Positions 36,643 through 47,600 are shown, counted from the stretch's first letter. The stretch: DNA of 64,000 nt from Dryas octopetala (GCA_963921425.1 OY992832.1:19938835-20002834); one strand, 5' to 3'. Notes: generated by a model not told the origin, from the letters alone. Numbers and translations: made by a program.

Positions 36643-39411
36643 CTAGTCTACAGCATCAAAGGATTCTAAAACACCAATTCTAGTAACATGCTCCTTGAAA
36701 ACTCCTATAGGCATAGCCTTGGTGAATGAATCAGCTAGCATGTTATGAGTGTCTATGTTCTCCACATGAATCTCTCCATCTCTAACCTTGTCTCTTAGCC
36801 AAAAAAACTTAGGATCTATATGTCTAGACTTGGTAGACCTTCTGTTATTTTTGGCAAAAAACACAGCAGCCTCATTGTCACAATAGAGAGTCATTGGTTT
36901 AGTTGCAGAGTCCATAATTTGAGTTGCCTGGACAAAATTCCTCAACCAAACTGCTTGTGTCCCAGCCTCATAAAGTGCCACGAACTCTGCCTGCATAGTT
37001 GAAGTAGTAGTCAAGGTTTGCTTCCCACTCCTCCACGAAATTGCACCTCCAGCTAGCATAAAGAGATATCCTGAAGTCGATTTTCCATCCTCTTTACTCC
37101 TTGCAAAATCAGAATCTGAATATCCTATTATCTCAAGTGCCTCAGTTCTCTTGTACACAAGCATGTAATCTTTAGTCTTCTGCAGGTATCTCAATACTTT
37201 CTTGCCAGCTATCCAATGTACTAATCCTGGATTGGTTTGGTACCTGCCCAAAATTCCCACAGCATACCCCAAGTCTGGTCTGGTGCACACCATTGTATAC
37301 ATCAAACTGCCAACTAAGGATGCATATGGCTTGTCAATCATCTGCTCCTTTTCTAAATTGGTTTTCGGGCACTGACCCTTATGAAAACTATCTCCCTTCT
37401 GCATTGGTGCTTCCCCTGGTTTGCAATTCTCCATAGAAAATCTCTTAAGCACCCTGTCAATGTAATTTCTTTGTGACAAGCCTAATATACCTTTTGTTCT
37501 ATCCCTTCGAATTTCAATGCCAAGTACAAAACCAGCTTCTCCTAAATCTTTCATTTCAAACTCTTTGGACAGAAAACATTTTGTTTCAATAAGCAAGTTC
37601 ACATCACTGCTGGCCAATAGGATGTCATCCACATATAAAACCAGAAAAATAAATCTACTCCCACTCACCTTAAGATAGATGCACTCATCAAGTTTGTTTT
37701 CTATAAAACCAAAAGATGTGACAACAGCATCAAATTTAAGATACCACTGTCTAGAGGCCTGTTTCAGTCCATAAATAGACTTTTTGAGTTTGCATACTTG
37801 GTTTTCACAGATGGTTTTGATAGGAAAAGGACCACAGATGTCAGTGTGGATAATTTCTAAAGTATGTGCACTGCGGGTTGATCCCATTTTCCTAGTGTTT
37901 GTTGTTTTTCCCTTAATGCAATCCACACAGAATTCAAAATCAGTAAAGTCAAGGGTTGGTAACAGTTTTTCTTTAATGAGTTTCTGCAATCTTTCTTTTG
38001 AAATGTGGCCTAACCTTTTATGCCACAACATAGCAGACTTAGGATTAAAACTGGTTCTTTTAGTTCCTACATTATTTTCAACCAAGAAGGCTTCATTTAA
38101 GTAAGAACATTGTAACTGCCAATAATCATCCATAAGCAAAGCACAACCAATGTAAACAGAATTCTCATAAAGAGAAAATTTATTAATATCAATACTTGAA
38201 GTCAAGCCACACTTAATTAATTTCGAAAGGGAAACTAAATTCCTTCTTATAGAAGGCACTACTAAGACATTGTCTAATTCCAAAACATAGCCTAAATCCA
38301 ACCTAAGCCTAATGGTTCCTATTGCATGGACTTCTACTGCTGCTCCATTGCCAACGCAGAGCCTTGCTTCCTCTCTACTTGGAATCCTCTTTCTTTCCAG
38401 CCCCTGCAAAGAATTGGCAATGTGCACAGGTGAGGCAGTGTCAATCCACCAAGAAAAATTAGGTATATTAACTAAATTGGTTTCTAACATTGTAAAGACA
38501 GCTATACCTTTCTTGGCTTTCCATTTCTTATACTTATGGCAGTCCCTTTTCATGTGGCCCTCAGTGTCACAGAAGTAACACTTGAAAACAGTGGTTTTGT
38601 TGATCTTAAGGTTTTGAGGTGTAGGTTTGTGGGAGGAAAAACCTTTGGCAGCATGATTAGAGGGCTGATCCTTCTTTGGTCCAGATTTTGCACTTTTATT
38701 GAAATTCCTTTTTACCATCAGATTGACAGTGTGTTCACCTTCCTTTTTCAGTCTTTCTTCCTCTAGAACACAGTAGCCAATCAATTCATTCACAGTCCAC
38801 TTATCCCTTTGAGTGTTGTAAGTATGTTGCATCTGACCATACTTAGGAGGTAAGGCATTCAGTGCAGTCCACACCAAATAGCCATCAGAAATAGGCATGT
38901 CCAAATTTGTCAGTCTAGCAGCCACATCAACCATCTTCATAATGAATTCCCTGACACTCCCAACACCATCAAATTTCATGTTTGTGAACATATGTAACAG
39001 GTTCCCAGTTTCTGCCTTTTCAGATTCCATAAACTTCTCAGTAATGGATTGCATGAAATCTTTAGCAATCTCGGATTCTGGTATTCCCCCTCTAATGGTC
39101 TCACTCATAGTTCTCTTCATAATCAGTAAAGACAGCCTGTTGGATTTCTGCCACTTCTCATACTTGATTATCTGATCATGTGTACTATTCTCAGCAATCA
39201 ATGGACAATCTTCTCTTAATGCTAGATCCATCTCAGTCAGTCCTAGATAGATATCTAGATCTTGTTTCCACTTCTTAAAATTAGTTCCAGTGAGTGGTTC
39301 AACATTAGCTAGATTAAAAGCAGATGCTGTAGAAGAGTGAAAACAAGCAAGTTTAATGTATTGAAAACCAAAAACAAGTAAACATCCCATATTGTTCTTC
39401 AGTTCTGTCAT
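36643..39411 (-). CDS. Copia-A gag-pol polyprotein with in-frame integrase/RT deletion
   Basis: An uninterrupted 922-codon frame. Gag covers about 1-275, with a CCHC zinc knuckle (C278-X2-C-X4-H-X4-C291). A protease-like WWIDTAS is at about 321-327 and the pre-integrase zinc region at about 470-515. After the first integrase Asp (HTDICGP) the frame jumps near residue 535 (about 37800) into the late part of reverse transcriptase (KKSIYGLKQ). The YVDD catalytic box (about 591) and RNase H (about 770-900, with DNEAAV) follow. The integrase catalytic core and the N-terminal RT are missing, so it cannot be self-sufficient even though no stop interrupts it. Confidence 0.92.
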   Translation of the reverse strand: MTELKNNMGCLLVFGFQYIKLACFHSSTASAFNLANVEPLTGTNFKKWKQDLDIYLGLTEMDLALREDCPLIAENSTHDQIIKYEKWQKSNRLSLLIMKRTMSETIRGGIPESEIAKDFMQSITEKFMESEKAETGNLLHMFTNMKFDGVGSVREFIMKMVDVAARLTNLDMPISDGYLVWTALNALPPKYGQMQHTYNTQRDKWTVNELIGYCVLEEERLKKEGEHTVNLMVKRNFNKSAKSGPKKDQPSNHAAKGFSSHKPTPQNLKINKTTVFKCYFCDTEGHMKRDCHKYKKWKAKKGIAVFTMLETNLVNIPNFSWWIDTASPVHIANSLQGLERKRIPSREEARLCVGNGAAVEVHAIGTIRLRLDLGYVLELDNVLVVPSIRRNLVSLSKLIKCGLTSSIDINKFSLYENSVYIGCALLMDDYWQLQCSYLNEAFLVENNVGTKRTSFNPKSAMLWHKRLGHISKERLQKLIKEKLLPTLDFTDFEFCVDCIKGKTTNTRKMGSTRSAHTLEIIHTDICGPFPIKTICENQVCKLKKSIYGLKQASRQWYLKFDAVVTSFGFIENKLDECIYLKVSGSRFIFLVLYVDDILLASSDVNLLIETKCFLSKEFEMKDLGEAGFVLGIEIRRDRTKGILGLSQRNYIDRVLKRFSMENCKPGEAPMQKGDSFHKGQCPKTNLEKEQMIDKPYASLVGSLMYTMVCTRPDLGYAVGILGRYQTNPGLVHWIAGKKVLRYLQKTKDYMLVYKRTEALEIIGYSDSDFARSKEDGKSTSGYLFMLAGGAISWRSGKQTLTTTSTMQAEFVALYEAGTQAVWLRNFVQATQIMDSATKPMTLYCDNEAAVFFAKNNRRSTKSRHIDPKFFWLRDKVRDGEIHVENIDTHNMLADSFTKAMPIGVFKEHVTRIGVLESFDAVD

Positions 39412-40330
39412 TGAGTCTCACCTTTGGGCAGAGAACACAAAGAATAAAGTAAAACCATATTACCAGTTTTAACAAGCATGTCTTGCATCATAAAATTTTC
39501 TACACCTTTGGGCAGTAGCAAAAGACTTTATAAAGAGAATACATGTTTGTCAAGGCTGTGATATGCTAATTCTATCCGAGACTAAGCAAGAGTTTAAACC
39601 TCCTTTGGGAGAACCTCTTACTTATTCTAGAATGAATCACAATTTGATCCTTTTCTTTAGTCCAGAAAACTTTAATAAGATTATTACTTTGGTAATACAG
39701 GTTATCAAAATTTTCTAGACTCATCCTGTGATCTGGTTCAGACTTAAGATATGATCCTTTGATGACAGTATTGAGAAACTAGTATATGTAATTCAATAGG
39801 TAGCGTAAGTTAACAGAGGAATGAATTACATCTTATCACACATATATACAGCATAGCAAACATATAAGCATTAGAGTAATGTAAGTTGTAATAATCATGT
39901 CAATGCAGTAATTTACATTCCGTTCAGTAATTTACATTCCGTAATGAAACAGTTGACATCTCATATAGCAATTACTATAGAGCTCGAATGTCAATTGGAA
40001 GTCAAATGCCAATTGGAAATCAAACTCCAGTTCATATAAGCATTAGAGTAATGTAAATAAATTCCCAGAATCGAATTTTATTTCTCACAGTTTGCAAGCA
40101 TAGATATACATATAGTTATGGCAGCAGTATACAAATGATTCTAAATATATACTGGCATACAGATTAATCAATACTTAATCAAAGATTTCAATTGATTTAT
40201 AACTCATACACAGTACATGCAAATATATTACAGAGTAAGTATTTCATCGCAGCAGCCAAGTAATTCCTCATGTATTTGCATATTGGATTAATCACAAACT
40301 AACAAGATGATTTCTAGACGTGTGTGAAAA

Positions 40331-40342
40331 GCTCTGATACCA
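40331..40342 (-). other. Copia-A primer-binding site
   Basis: In complement this reads TGGTATCAGAGC, matching the initiator-Met tRNA 3' end. It lies two bases inside the upstream LTR and fixes the element's orientation as minus. Confidence 0.9.
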
Positions 40343-40344
40343 CA

Positions 40345-40823
40345 TGTTAGACTATAATCACAGACATCAAAGAAATACATCTGCAGCCTAGAATAGATTA
40401 ATCATGAAAAGTATGAACTCCTACCTGATGCCATCGAGCAGCCTTGAGCAAACCTAGAGCAAGCCTTCTCCTCTCAACAGAATTCCTTAGCAGCTCAATA
40501 TGGGACTGAGTTCCTTTTGGCAAAAACGATACTGTGAGAGCAGGGACTTACTCCTATATATATGTGATGATCTGATTGGTGTCCTCCCATAAAGGAACTA
40601 CTCAATCCTAAACCAACACAGCTGCAGTATAGGAAATCCTTATTTATGTCCATATAGGATTCTAACACCCTACCTTCCAGGCCCTTAGTCCTTGTTATGA
40701 TTGAATCATAAATCATTAAGGACAACCGGATTAACCTAATATAGCCCTTTATCTTGAACTGCAAGTTTAGTTTCCTAGTTGTATCCAGATTTATCAATCA
40801 TTAGTCCATTAGGATTTCTTACA
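40345..40823 (-). repeat. Copia-A 5' LTR
   Basis: 479 bp and the upstream LTR for the minus-strand element. A TATATATAGG box lies in complement near 40555. Confidence 0.95.
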
Positions 40824-40828
40824 AGAAA

Positions 40829-42779
40829 AATATGGCAAAACACAAAACATGTAACATTGTTATGTAAAATAACAACAAGAAGTGACTGGGTAGGCTGAGT
40901 TCATTTCATATTTTTGTTGTTCCGTCGGTTTTTTTAAGGACGAAAGAAAGGGCAAGAGATCCAACAAAATTCAAAAACAAAGATAAGATTTGAAGTTTAG
41001 ATGCATATTGTACCTGATGAAGCATTTTGGCGATTGCAAGTTTTTGATAGGGGGAGAAGGACAGATATCAGTATATCACCGCCAGTTTGGAAAATAAGTG
41101 GCATGACTTTGTTATAAGCTTTTGGTGCCAAATAAAAGAAAAAAAGTCATTTTGCCGCCAATCTTTATTTTATTTTCTTTAAATTTTTAATTTTGCCGCC
41201 CATCCATACAGCCCAATTCTCATCTCATTCTCATCCATACTGCCCAGTTCTTTATCTTTATAATTATCTGATGATGCAAATAGAGATAGGACTCAATCTA
41301 GTGATGTATTTCTCTCCCAAAAAAACAAAATTCTAGCAAAGTATTTAATCTTCTAACACTGGTAGGACTCATGTATATATGTACAGTTATAAATAGCAAT
41401 ACAAATCAGCTTAGAAAGATAGAGGTTTCACAGTTTCACACCATCTTTTTCTTCTCAGTAAACGTTCTTAATCGGGAAAATTTATTGGGCACTTGGAATT
41501 TGGATTTAGACATTTTGTTTTCGTAGTTTTCTTTGATTATTACTGAATTTTTTTTTTTTTTTTTGTCAAGAGAACTTCATTGAAAGGGCCCAAAACCGGC
41601 CCAAAAGGAGAAACAAGGCAGAAACCAAACAAACAGGACAGAAGGAGTTCAAGCAAGAAATCCCAAAAAGAAAACAAAACCCAGACCCACTTTAGGGTCG
41701 GCGTCGAGCATTCAAATGATTGATGCCAAAACTTTAAATGCTCTCCTATAATGCGATTGTTACGGACAACCTACGATTGTTACTGTTCATTAGTGATAAC
41801 CCACATTTACATCAAAACAAAGTCATTCATATGGTTTTTCTTTAAATATTTGCTTGTGGAGTTTTAATAGACAATTACTCAAAAGTAATACACATTGGTC
41901 TAAAGAAGAAAAAAAAAATACGATTTATATTATTGTTAGTCAGTAAAACTACATATGGACCATATGGTTGTCATTAACAAACAAGAGAAATGAGCGTTAG
42001 AAAGGAACATTCAAACACATGTTGAAAATTAAAATATGTAATATATTGTACGTGAATCTGTTTAAAATAACAACAATTAGGAGTGGACCTACTCAACAGA
42101 AAAAAAGTATTAGAAGAGTTATTGTAACAATGGAAAGTTCAAAGTAAACTTAATTATGAATCATTATTAAACATAATTATCCATCTCATAATTAAAAAAA
42201 AATTAATTACCCAAATTGTGGGATAATAAACATATGTGTTAACTAAATAGATATATTAAAAATTCGATAAAAATTTCAACTGGAAAAAATATGAAAATGA
42301 CAAGTTTATGAGAATGACATATATATTGGTAATATAATACCGTAATAAAAATATGACTACACATGTCACATGAATTGAATTAATTTTATATTATATCACA
42401 GATAATAGTTGACTTAACAATAGTATTTTAAATAATTAACAATTTTTTCTATAAACATGGAATCATACAAACATGACTTTTTCTTTCACACGAAAATATT
42501 TGTTGTGATGTTGTGGTAACATTTATATGAACGCTATATTTAAGTAAGAATGTAATGACCATCATCACATACGAAAATAAGAGTAATGTGTATTCTAAAG
42601 GACTGACTGTTGTGCACCTTCAATTTTATCATAACTATAAATAATGATTCAAAAACTTTGGAATTAGATAGAAGTGAGATATTGGGAGAAATTAATATCA
42701 GGTAATGAATTGTTTTTAATATTTTTGTACTAAATAATTTTTAAATTTTTTAGGGAATTAACATGATATTTCTTACATA
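40829..42779. other. AT-rich intergenic DNA before the demethylase pseudogene
   Basis: No gene is seen. It holds the LINE fragment at 41546-41774 and otherwise very AT-rich sequence. Confidence 0.5.
41546..41774 (-). mobile_element. 5'-truncated LINE tail
   Basis: In complement it ends AATGAAGTTCTCTTGAC followed by a poly(A) tail of about 16-18, with no coding domain left. Imperfect flanking repeats GATTATTACTG (41535-41545) and GATTGTTACTG (41775-41785) look like the target duplication, with 10 of 11 matching. Confidence 0.6.
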
Positions 42780-43153
42780 TTTTTTAGGGAATTAACATGA
42801 GTGTGTTCGATGTACTTTTGGCACTCCAACATGTAGCCTTTCCGGTATGATTTAAACGAGCATATTGGTCACTTACAATTAAAATGCAAGTTTGTTTTAA
42901 TTAACAAATTAAACAAATTTCTTATTATATATATATATATATATATATCTTCTATTAGGTGGATGTAAATGTTGGTTGAATAGCCATTCATCTAGTTTGG
43001 GTTCATATTCAACCATTACCTGAAGATCTTCAAATACATCTATTAAAACTGTAAGTATAAAATAGACTAACAAGACATATTACTTGTATTTCCAATTAAT
43101 TAACTATATATATATATGATGTCTATGTGTAGGATGCTTGTGTTGATTAACAT

Positions 43154-43346
43154 CATGGAATTAAATTTTGAAAATTTCATCGACGAAATTTCCATTTTTT
43201 GGAGGTTTCGAAATATTTTCGAAACGAAATTATCAAAATTCTGTTAAAAATTTCAATTGTTCTAGCTTAAATTTCCAACGAAATTAAAAATTCTTTCAAA
43301 ATTTCTATATTTTTGAACTCTCGAAATTCAAAATTTAATTCTTTAG
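43154..43346. mobile_element. Element P: 193-bp MITE inside the pseudogene
   Basis: The ends pair as GAATTAAATTTTGAA and its inverse, and TTAACAT is duplicated on both sides (43147-43153 and 43347-43353). The intact gene at 30980-30995 shows the empty site, so both ends are well defined. The 7-8 bp duplication suggests a hAT-like origin. Confidence 0.85.
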
Positions 43347-43990
43347 TTAACATTCAGAAGTATCTTGGGCCACGATTATAGACCTTGGATCCATTAACAT
43401 TGTACTTCCCAAATTTGCGTTAAGATTATTTGCATTTTATGAAATCCACTTTATTTAATTAAACTTGTACTCATTTTAGTATATTATTTAAACAGGTATG
43501 AGCTACATACTCAAATAAATTAATTAATGTGACATTTTTAATTTCAATTTGATGTGAGAAGAAAATTCTAAATTATGGCAATTTATATCAATATTTATGC
43601 AGGTTTATTGCACAAAGAGATCTCCAATTTGCAATTGTTGTCCAATGAAAGGAGAGTGCATACACTATATGCCAGTGCATTTGCAAGGTTTTCTTCAAAT
43701 TCTTAACTTGAGTTATATATAATTAATGCATATAAAGTGCGAAAATATGTAATGCCAAGAAAAAAGAAGTTAAAACATTGTAATTTAGCAACACATGATC
43801 GATTAGGTTCAGGATATCAATTCTCTAACCATTTGAAAATGGAAATTTGGATGTTGCATGCCTTCACAGATTATTGAAACTTAAAAAATAAAAAAATATA
43901 GTAACAATATAATCAAATGTTTGATTATTAAATATTATTAGTTTCTTATTTTGATGTTTGTTTCTTACTTATGTCTATTGAAAACCTTTT

Positions 43991-44183
43991 CACTACAAAA
44001 AATATGAGTAAAGCACACCCTCATTGGTGGTATAGAATGGGGTGGCAATTAGGCATAGGGACTGAAGTGTCTCGATTTTAACAAAAATGGGTGTCAATTG
44101 GGTAATAGGGACTGAAGTTTCCAATTGACACCCCATTTTGTGCCACCAATGAGGGGTTTGCTTTACTCACATTTCTTGTAGTG
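43991..44183. mobile_element. Element O: CACTA-type MITE inside the pseudogene
   Basis: The ends are CACTACAAAAAAT and its near-inverse ATTTCTTGTAGTG, the classic CACTA terminus, with a 3-bp TTT duplication (43988-43990 and 44184-44186). The intact gene near 31570-31580 shows the unoccupied site. The interior is palindromic around GACTGAAG. Confidence 0.9.
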
Positions 44184-44791
44184 TTTCATAGACACTAATA
44201 TACACGTACGTTTGATGCAGTGCAAGGCTCACCTTACCAAGACCTAGTTCTGATGCTATTGTGGCTTTTGAGGCACTCATTCGAATATCACAATCCTTTC
44301 ATGAGGTCAAACCATCAGAATACCAATCCAAGAATTGTGAGCCTATCATTGAAGAACAATCATCACCATAACCCGAATTTGCAAAATTCCCAAACATTAA
44401 AGATCTCTGTCTTGATGATCCTAATGATATTTCAACCATTCAACTCAGTGTGGTGAAAAGTTGTTGGTCACATTAGAGCCATATTATCACCACCACAACT
44501 CGAATTTACAAAATTACCAGACATTGAAGATCTTTATCTTGATCATCATAATTAATGATATTTCAACCATTCAACCCGGCCAGCTGCAGTAAACAGCTAG
44601 TTCTTGGAAACTTTAGAGCTATATATATATGGATGTGTTTCGAGCCAATGGTCTGTTGGATGTTGAGGAGATAATTTCATCTCTGTTCCTAAATTCATAT
44701 AACAATAAAATGTATTAACTTAAGAATGCACCACTTTATTAACTTAGTATTACAGTGCAATATATATATATACATATTTATGTCAAATGGC

Positions 44792-45236
44792 CCTTCCCTT
44801 TCATACATCTCCTCCTCCCAAAACAGATGGAAAATATTGCAATTTCTCATGGGCTTCTTATTGCTTTGGAGGATGGGTTTTGTTCCATTTTGTTGGAGTC
44901 GGATTCTCAAAGGTGTAATTTATCGTGTTCAAGGTACTGAGGAAAATTTGGCTTATGGTGGGCACCTTTTGAAGGATGCTAAGAGGTATTTAGTGCAATT
45001 CGTCTTTTGCTACTTGTTCTTGTAATAAAGTAGCTCACACCGGCCGCTTGCTCAATTTGCTCTTTCTTGTAATTCGGTTTGTTTTTGGGCACATGAGCTC
45101 CCTTCTTGGCTAGAGACTCATGTAGCGGCGGCTGATATTGTAACCTTTTAGCTCTTTTAATAAAACTGTTTCGGCTTGGCCAAAAAAAAAAAAAAAACTG
45201 TTTCGGCTATCAAAATAAAAAAAAAGGTTAAAAGAT
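44792..45236 (+). mobile_element. 5'-truncated LINE with RNase H-like remnant
   Basis: Frameshifted pieces of the C-terminal RNase H-like (RVT_3) domain are readable: ISHGLLIALEDGF then LLESDSQRC near 44840-44925, and LAQFALSC then ELPSWLETHVAADIV near 45050-45145. A 3' UTR with AATAAA and a short A-rich tail follow. The flanks TGTCAAATGGC (44781-44791) and TATTTCAAATGGC (about 45237-45249) look like the target duplication. The copy is dead. Confidence 0.75.
45162..45207 (+). mobile_element. Micro-insertion: TGGCC plus poly(A) with 15-bp duplication
   Basis: AAAACTGTTTCGGCT is present at 45162-45176 and exactly again at 45193-45207, separated by TGGCC and about eleven A. It sits inside the 3' tail of the LINE fragment, so it is younger than that fragment. 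Confidence 0.8.
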
Positions 45237-46970
45237 GTATTTCAAATGGCTTTTATGGTTAGAAAATAGGTTTCTCAATTTGAGAGCATAAATCATGTAT
45301 GCTGGACATCCAGACATTTCATCATAAGGCATGGACATGTGCCTTTAGCCATATAACATCAATGATTATTCGGGATCATCTCTCTTTCTTTCCAATGGAT
45401 GAGTGACATGTGGAAACTCAGTTGCTCTTGACACTTCATAGGCGCTGCGATAATTAAATAATTAAGCATGATGATCGAGAAGATGGCTGACTAAAGAGTG
45501 GAGCCTGTGAATCTGTCATTAATTGTCTATTTGGTATTTGCCAAGTACAAGTTATATTCTATATTGTTTGTAACTTTGTGCAAGTACATGAAGAGAGAAA
45601 CTTATACCCAAAGATATAGTAGTTCGTTCAATCAGAAGAAAACAATACAATAACAAATAACAAATAAAAAAGAAAAAGAAAGTGGTGGTGATTAAAAAAC
45701 AGTGGATGTCAGGGTGTATCAGTGAGTAAAAAGCACATCTACTTAGTATATAATTGTTATTTTGAAAGTATTATAATTATATGTTCCCTTGAAACTTTCA
45801 TTAAGTGGATATGCCTCCAAGGAAAAATTTAGCTTTCATGGGATTCCTTCTCTGTAGCAGCTGTGTCCATGCATGAGGGGCCCAATTGAGTATTGATGCC
45901 AATTTCAAAAGACTACATGCAAAAGCGCGCTGCACTTCCAATGAGAAAAAATTGTTAATGGTGAGGTCCATTCATGACCCATCATCCATTTAACTGTGAT
46001 TCTTTAATGGAGTATGCTACTGATGAATGGCAACTTAATTGGTAACAATGTTGATATTGGAGGTTTAATGGGTACAAGTTTTGTGAACTAATATTTAAGA
46101 GTTTCTTTCTTTCCAAAATAAATATTTAGGAGTTTCTTCATTTTAGCCTCATAATAAAATATATATAATTATTGAAGTGATATTAGAATTGGAAGGATGA
46201 GTACTTTCTGTCCAATCTTCTGACGTCATAGTTTCTCTTTAGTTCTCTTTCTTGAGAGTTCCAACATACGAGTCATTTGGACAGGCAGATATTCAAATGA
46301 GCAATTTCCTTCTGTAAGCATTACTACAGTAAGATATTAAGTTGCCCCCAAAGTAGCTACTGGAGAGAACTGACAATCAAACAGTTGAGAATTAAAAGCT
46401 TTCTCCTTCAATTTTCAGAATGCCTGCACGTGAGCTTTGTAGACCCCAAGTGATAAGTCAAAGTTTTTTTGACTTCCCAACTGTTTTGAAAGCTTCTGGT
46501 TCTGGATCTGAAATCTGTGTGTCTAAATTTACTGAGCCTAACTTCCCCAACTGTTTATTAATTAATTGAAAATCTGTAATGCCCTTAAACCAAAACCACC
46601 TACCATATAGATATTAAGTTTTGCATGGCTGTAATTTTCACATAAATAAATAATTTCTAAACTTACTTAATTGAGACTCATATATATACCCATTTCTCCA
46701 ACAATTACAATATAAAGAAGAGAAAATCATGATAGGCTAATGTTTGTATACTACTAAATCATCATGACAAAGAGTACATACATACATAGAAATATTCATA
46801 TCTGCACTTAGATGTAACAGTTACATTATGTCAAAAGAAAGGTCTACAATCTGATAATTAACTCTCCAAGAGGGATATAGCTGGTTAAGAAGTGCAACGT
46901 ACAGAGGAGATTATTAAATAATAAGAGATCGATGTGGGTGCCTGAATTGAATATAAAGTACTATCAGGTA
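45237..46970. other. Intergenic DNA downstream of PSK
   Basis: No gene is seen. It contains the micro-insertion at 46090-46137 and the PSK 3' UTR near its right end. Confidence 0.5.
46090..46137 (+). mobile_element. Micro-insertion: TTCTTTCC plus A-rich tail with 17-bp duplication
   Basis: AATATTTAAGAGTTTCT (46090-46106) and AATATTTAGGAGTTTCT (46121-46137) differ by one base and are separated by TTCTTTCCAAAATA. It has the same layout as the TGGCC examples, with a shorter, mutated tail, so it is probably older. Confidence 0.6.
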
Positions 46971-47400
46971 TCAAGGCTTGTGGTGCTGTGTGTAGATGTA
47001 GTCCAAGTGAGCTTCTGCAATTACCCTTCTCTTGAAGCAGTCTTCATCTCCATCAACACAATCTTCCACCCCCATTAGCTGCTATAAGATAAAAATCCCA
47101 GAAGCAAAACTGTCTAAGATATAGTTCCACTTGAAATTGACTTACTTGAGTTAGAGAGAGAGATCGAGAGAGAGAGAGAGAGAACTTAAACATACATTCA
47201 TTAATTCACTGCCTTCCAACTCTACAAGTGAGCCCCCAATATTAGTGATTCCATTGAGCTTTACCTCCTCTTGTCCTGCAAAAATGCCAAGATTTAGTTC
47301 ATCAATATAGTTAGGAAGAAGAAGAAGAAGAAGAAATTTAAGCACAAGTGGTTATTACCTTCTTTGTTTGCTAAGAGCCTGGCTGATAATGCTGAGGATG
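46971..47400 (-). CDS. PSK: Phytosulfokine precursor, 5' end lost in gap
   Basis: It encodes the precursor of phytosulfokine, a secreted, tyrosine-sulfated pentapeptide hormone. Exon 3 (46971-47081) encodes the conserved module [12 protein letters not shown], then [13 protein letters not shown] and stop; YIYTQ is the mature peptide. Exon 2 is 47196-47275. The visible part of exon 1 is 47359-47400, reading [13 protein letters not shown], typical of residues just after a PSK signal peptide. Frames join cleanly across both introns. The start codon and signal peptide would lie at or beyond 47401, in the run of N. Exon 3 has a tandem acceptor TAGCAG, so one Gln may be included or skipped. A GA microsatellite lies in intron 2. 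Confidence 0.9.
47156..47183. repeat. (GA)n microsatellite in PSK intron 2
   Basis: Interrupted GA dinucleotide run close to the exon 2 donor site. Confidence 0.85.
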
Positions 47401-47600
47401 NNNNNNNNNNNNNNNNNNNNNNNNNNNNNNNNNNNNNNNNNNNNNNNNNNNNNNNNNNNNNNNNNNNNNNNNNNNNNNNNNNNNNNNNNNNNNNNNNNNN
47501 NNNNNNNNNNNNNNNNNNNNNNNNNNNNNNNNNNNNNNNNNNNNNNNNNNNNNNNNNNNNNNNNNNNNNNNNNNNNNNNNNNNNNNNNNNNNNNNNNNNN
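47401..47600. other. Assembly gap
   Basis: Exactly 200 N, probably a placeholder of unknown true size. It separates PSK exon 1 from copia-B and probably hides the PSK start, the copia-B 5' LTR and its gag. Confidence 0.98.

Larger units (their letters stand above)
35640..40823 (-). mobile_element. Copia-A: young Ty1/copia element with internal deletion
   Basis: Two 479-bp TG...CA LTRs in direct orientation flank a minus-strand gag-pol frame, with a 5-bp target duplication AGAAA at 35635-35639 and 40824-40828. The primer site for initiator-Met tRNA (40331-40342 in complement) lies beside the right, upstream LTR, and a purine tract AAGTGGGAGAA lies beside the left one. I found no difference between the LTRs on reading them through, so the insertion is recent. 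The pol part lacks most of the integrase. Confidence 0.95.
42780..44780 (+). pseudogene. Segmental pseudogene copy of the demethylase core
   Basis: It matches about 30680-32270 of the intact gene, introns included: the end of exon 8 through exon 13 and into the following intron. Being intron-bearing, it arose by DNA duplication, not retrotransposition. Decay is clear: a stop in the exon 9 equivalent where the intact gene has CGA (GTTGGTTGAATAGCC near 42973), an interrupted exon 10, a degraded exon 11, a frameshift in exon 12 although its four cysteine codons remain, and deletions and stops in exon 13. Two MITEs inserted later. Copia-A now lies between the copies. Confidence 0.93.

Noticed and set aside
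44016..44180. The palindrome in the CACTA MITE as a microRNA-like hairpin
   Set aside because: The pairing is explained by the inverted structure of the element itself.
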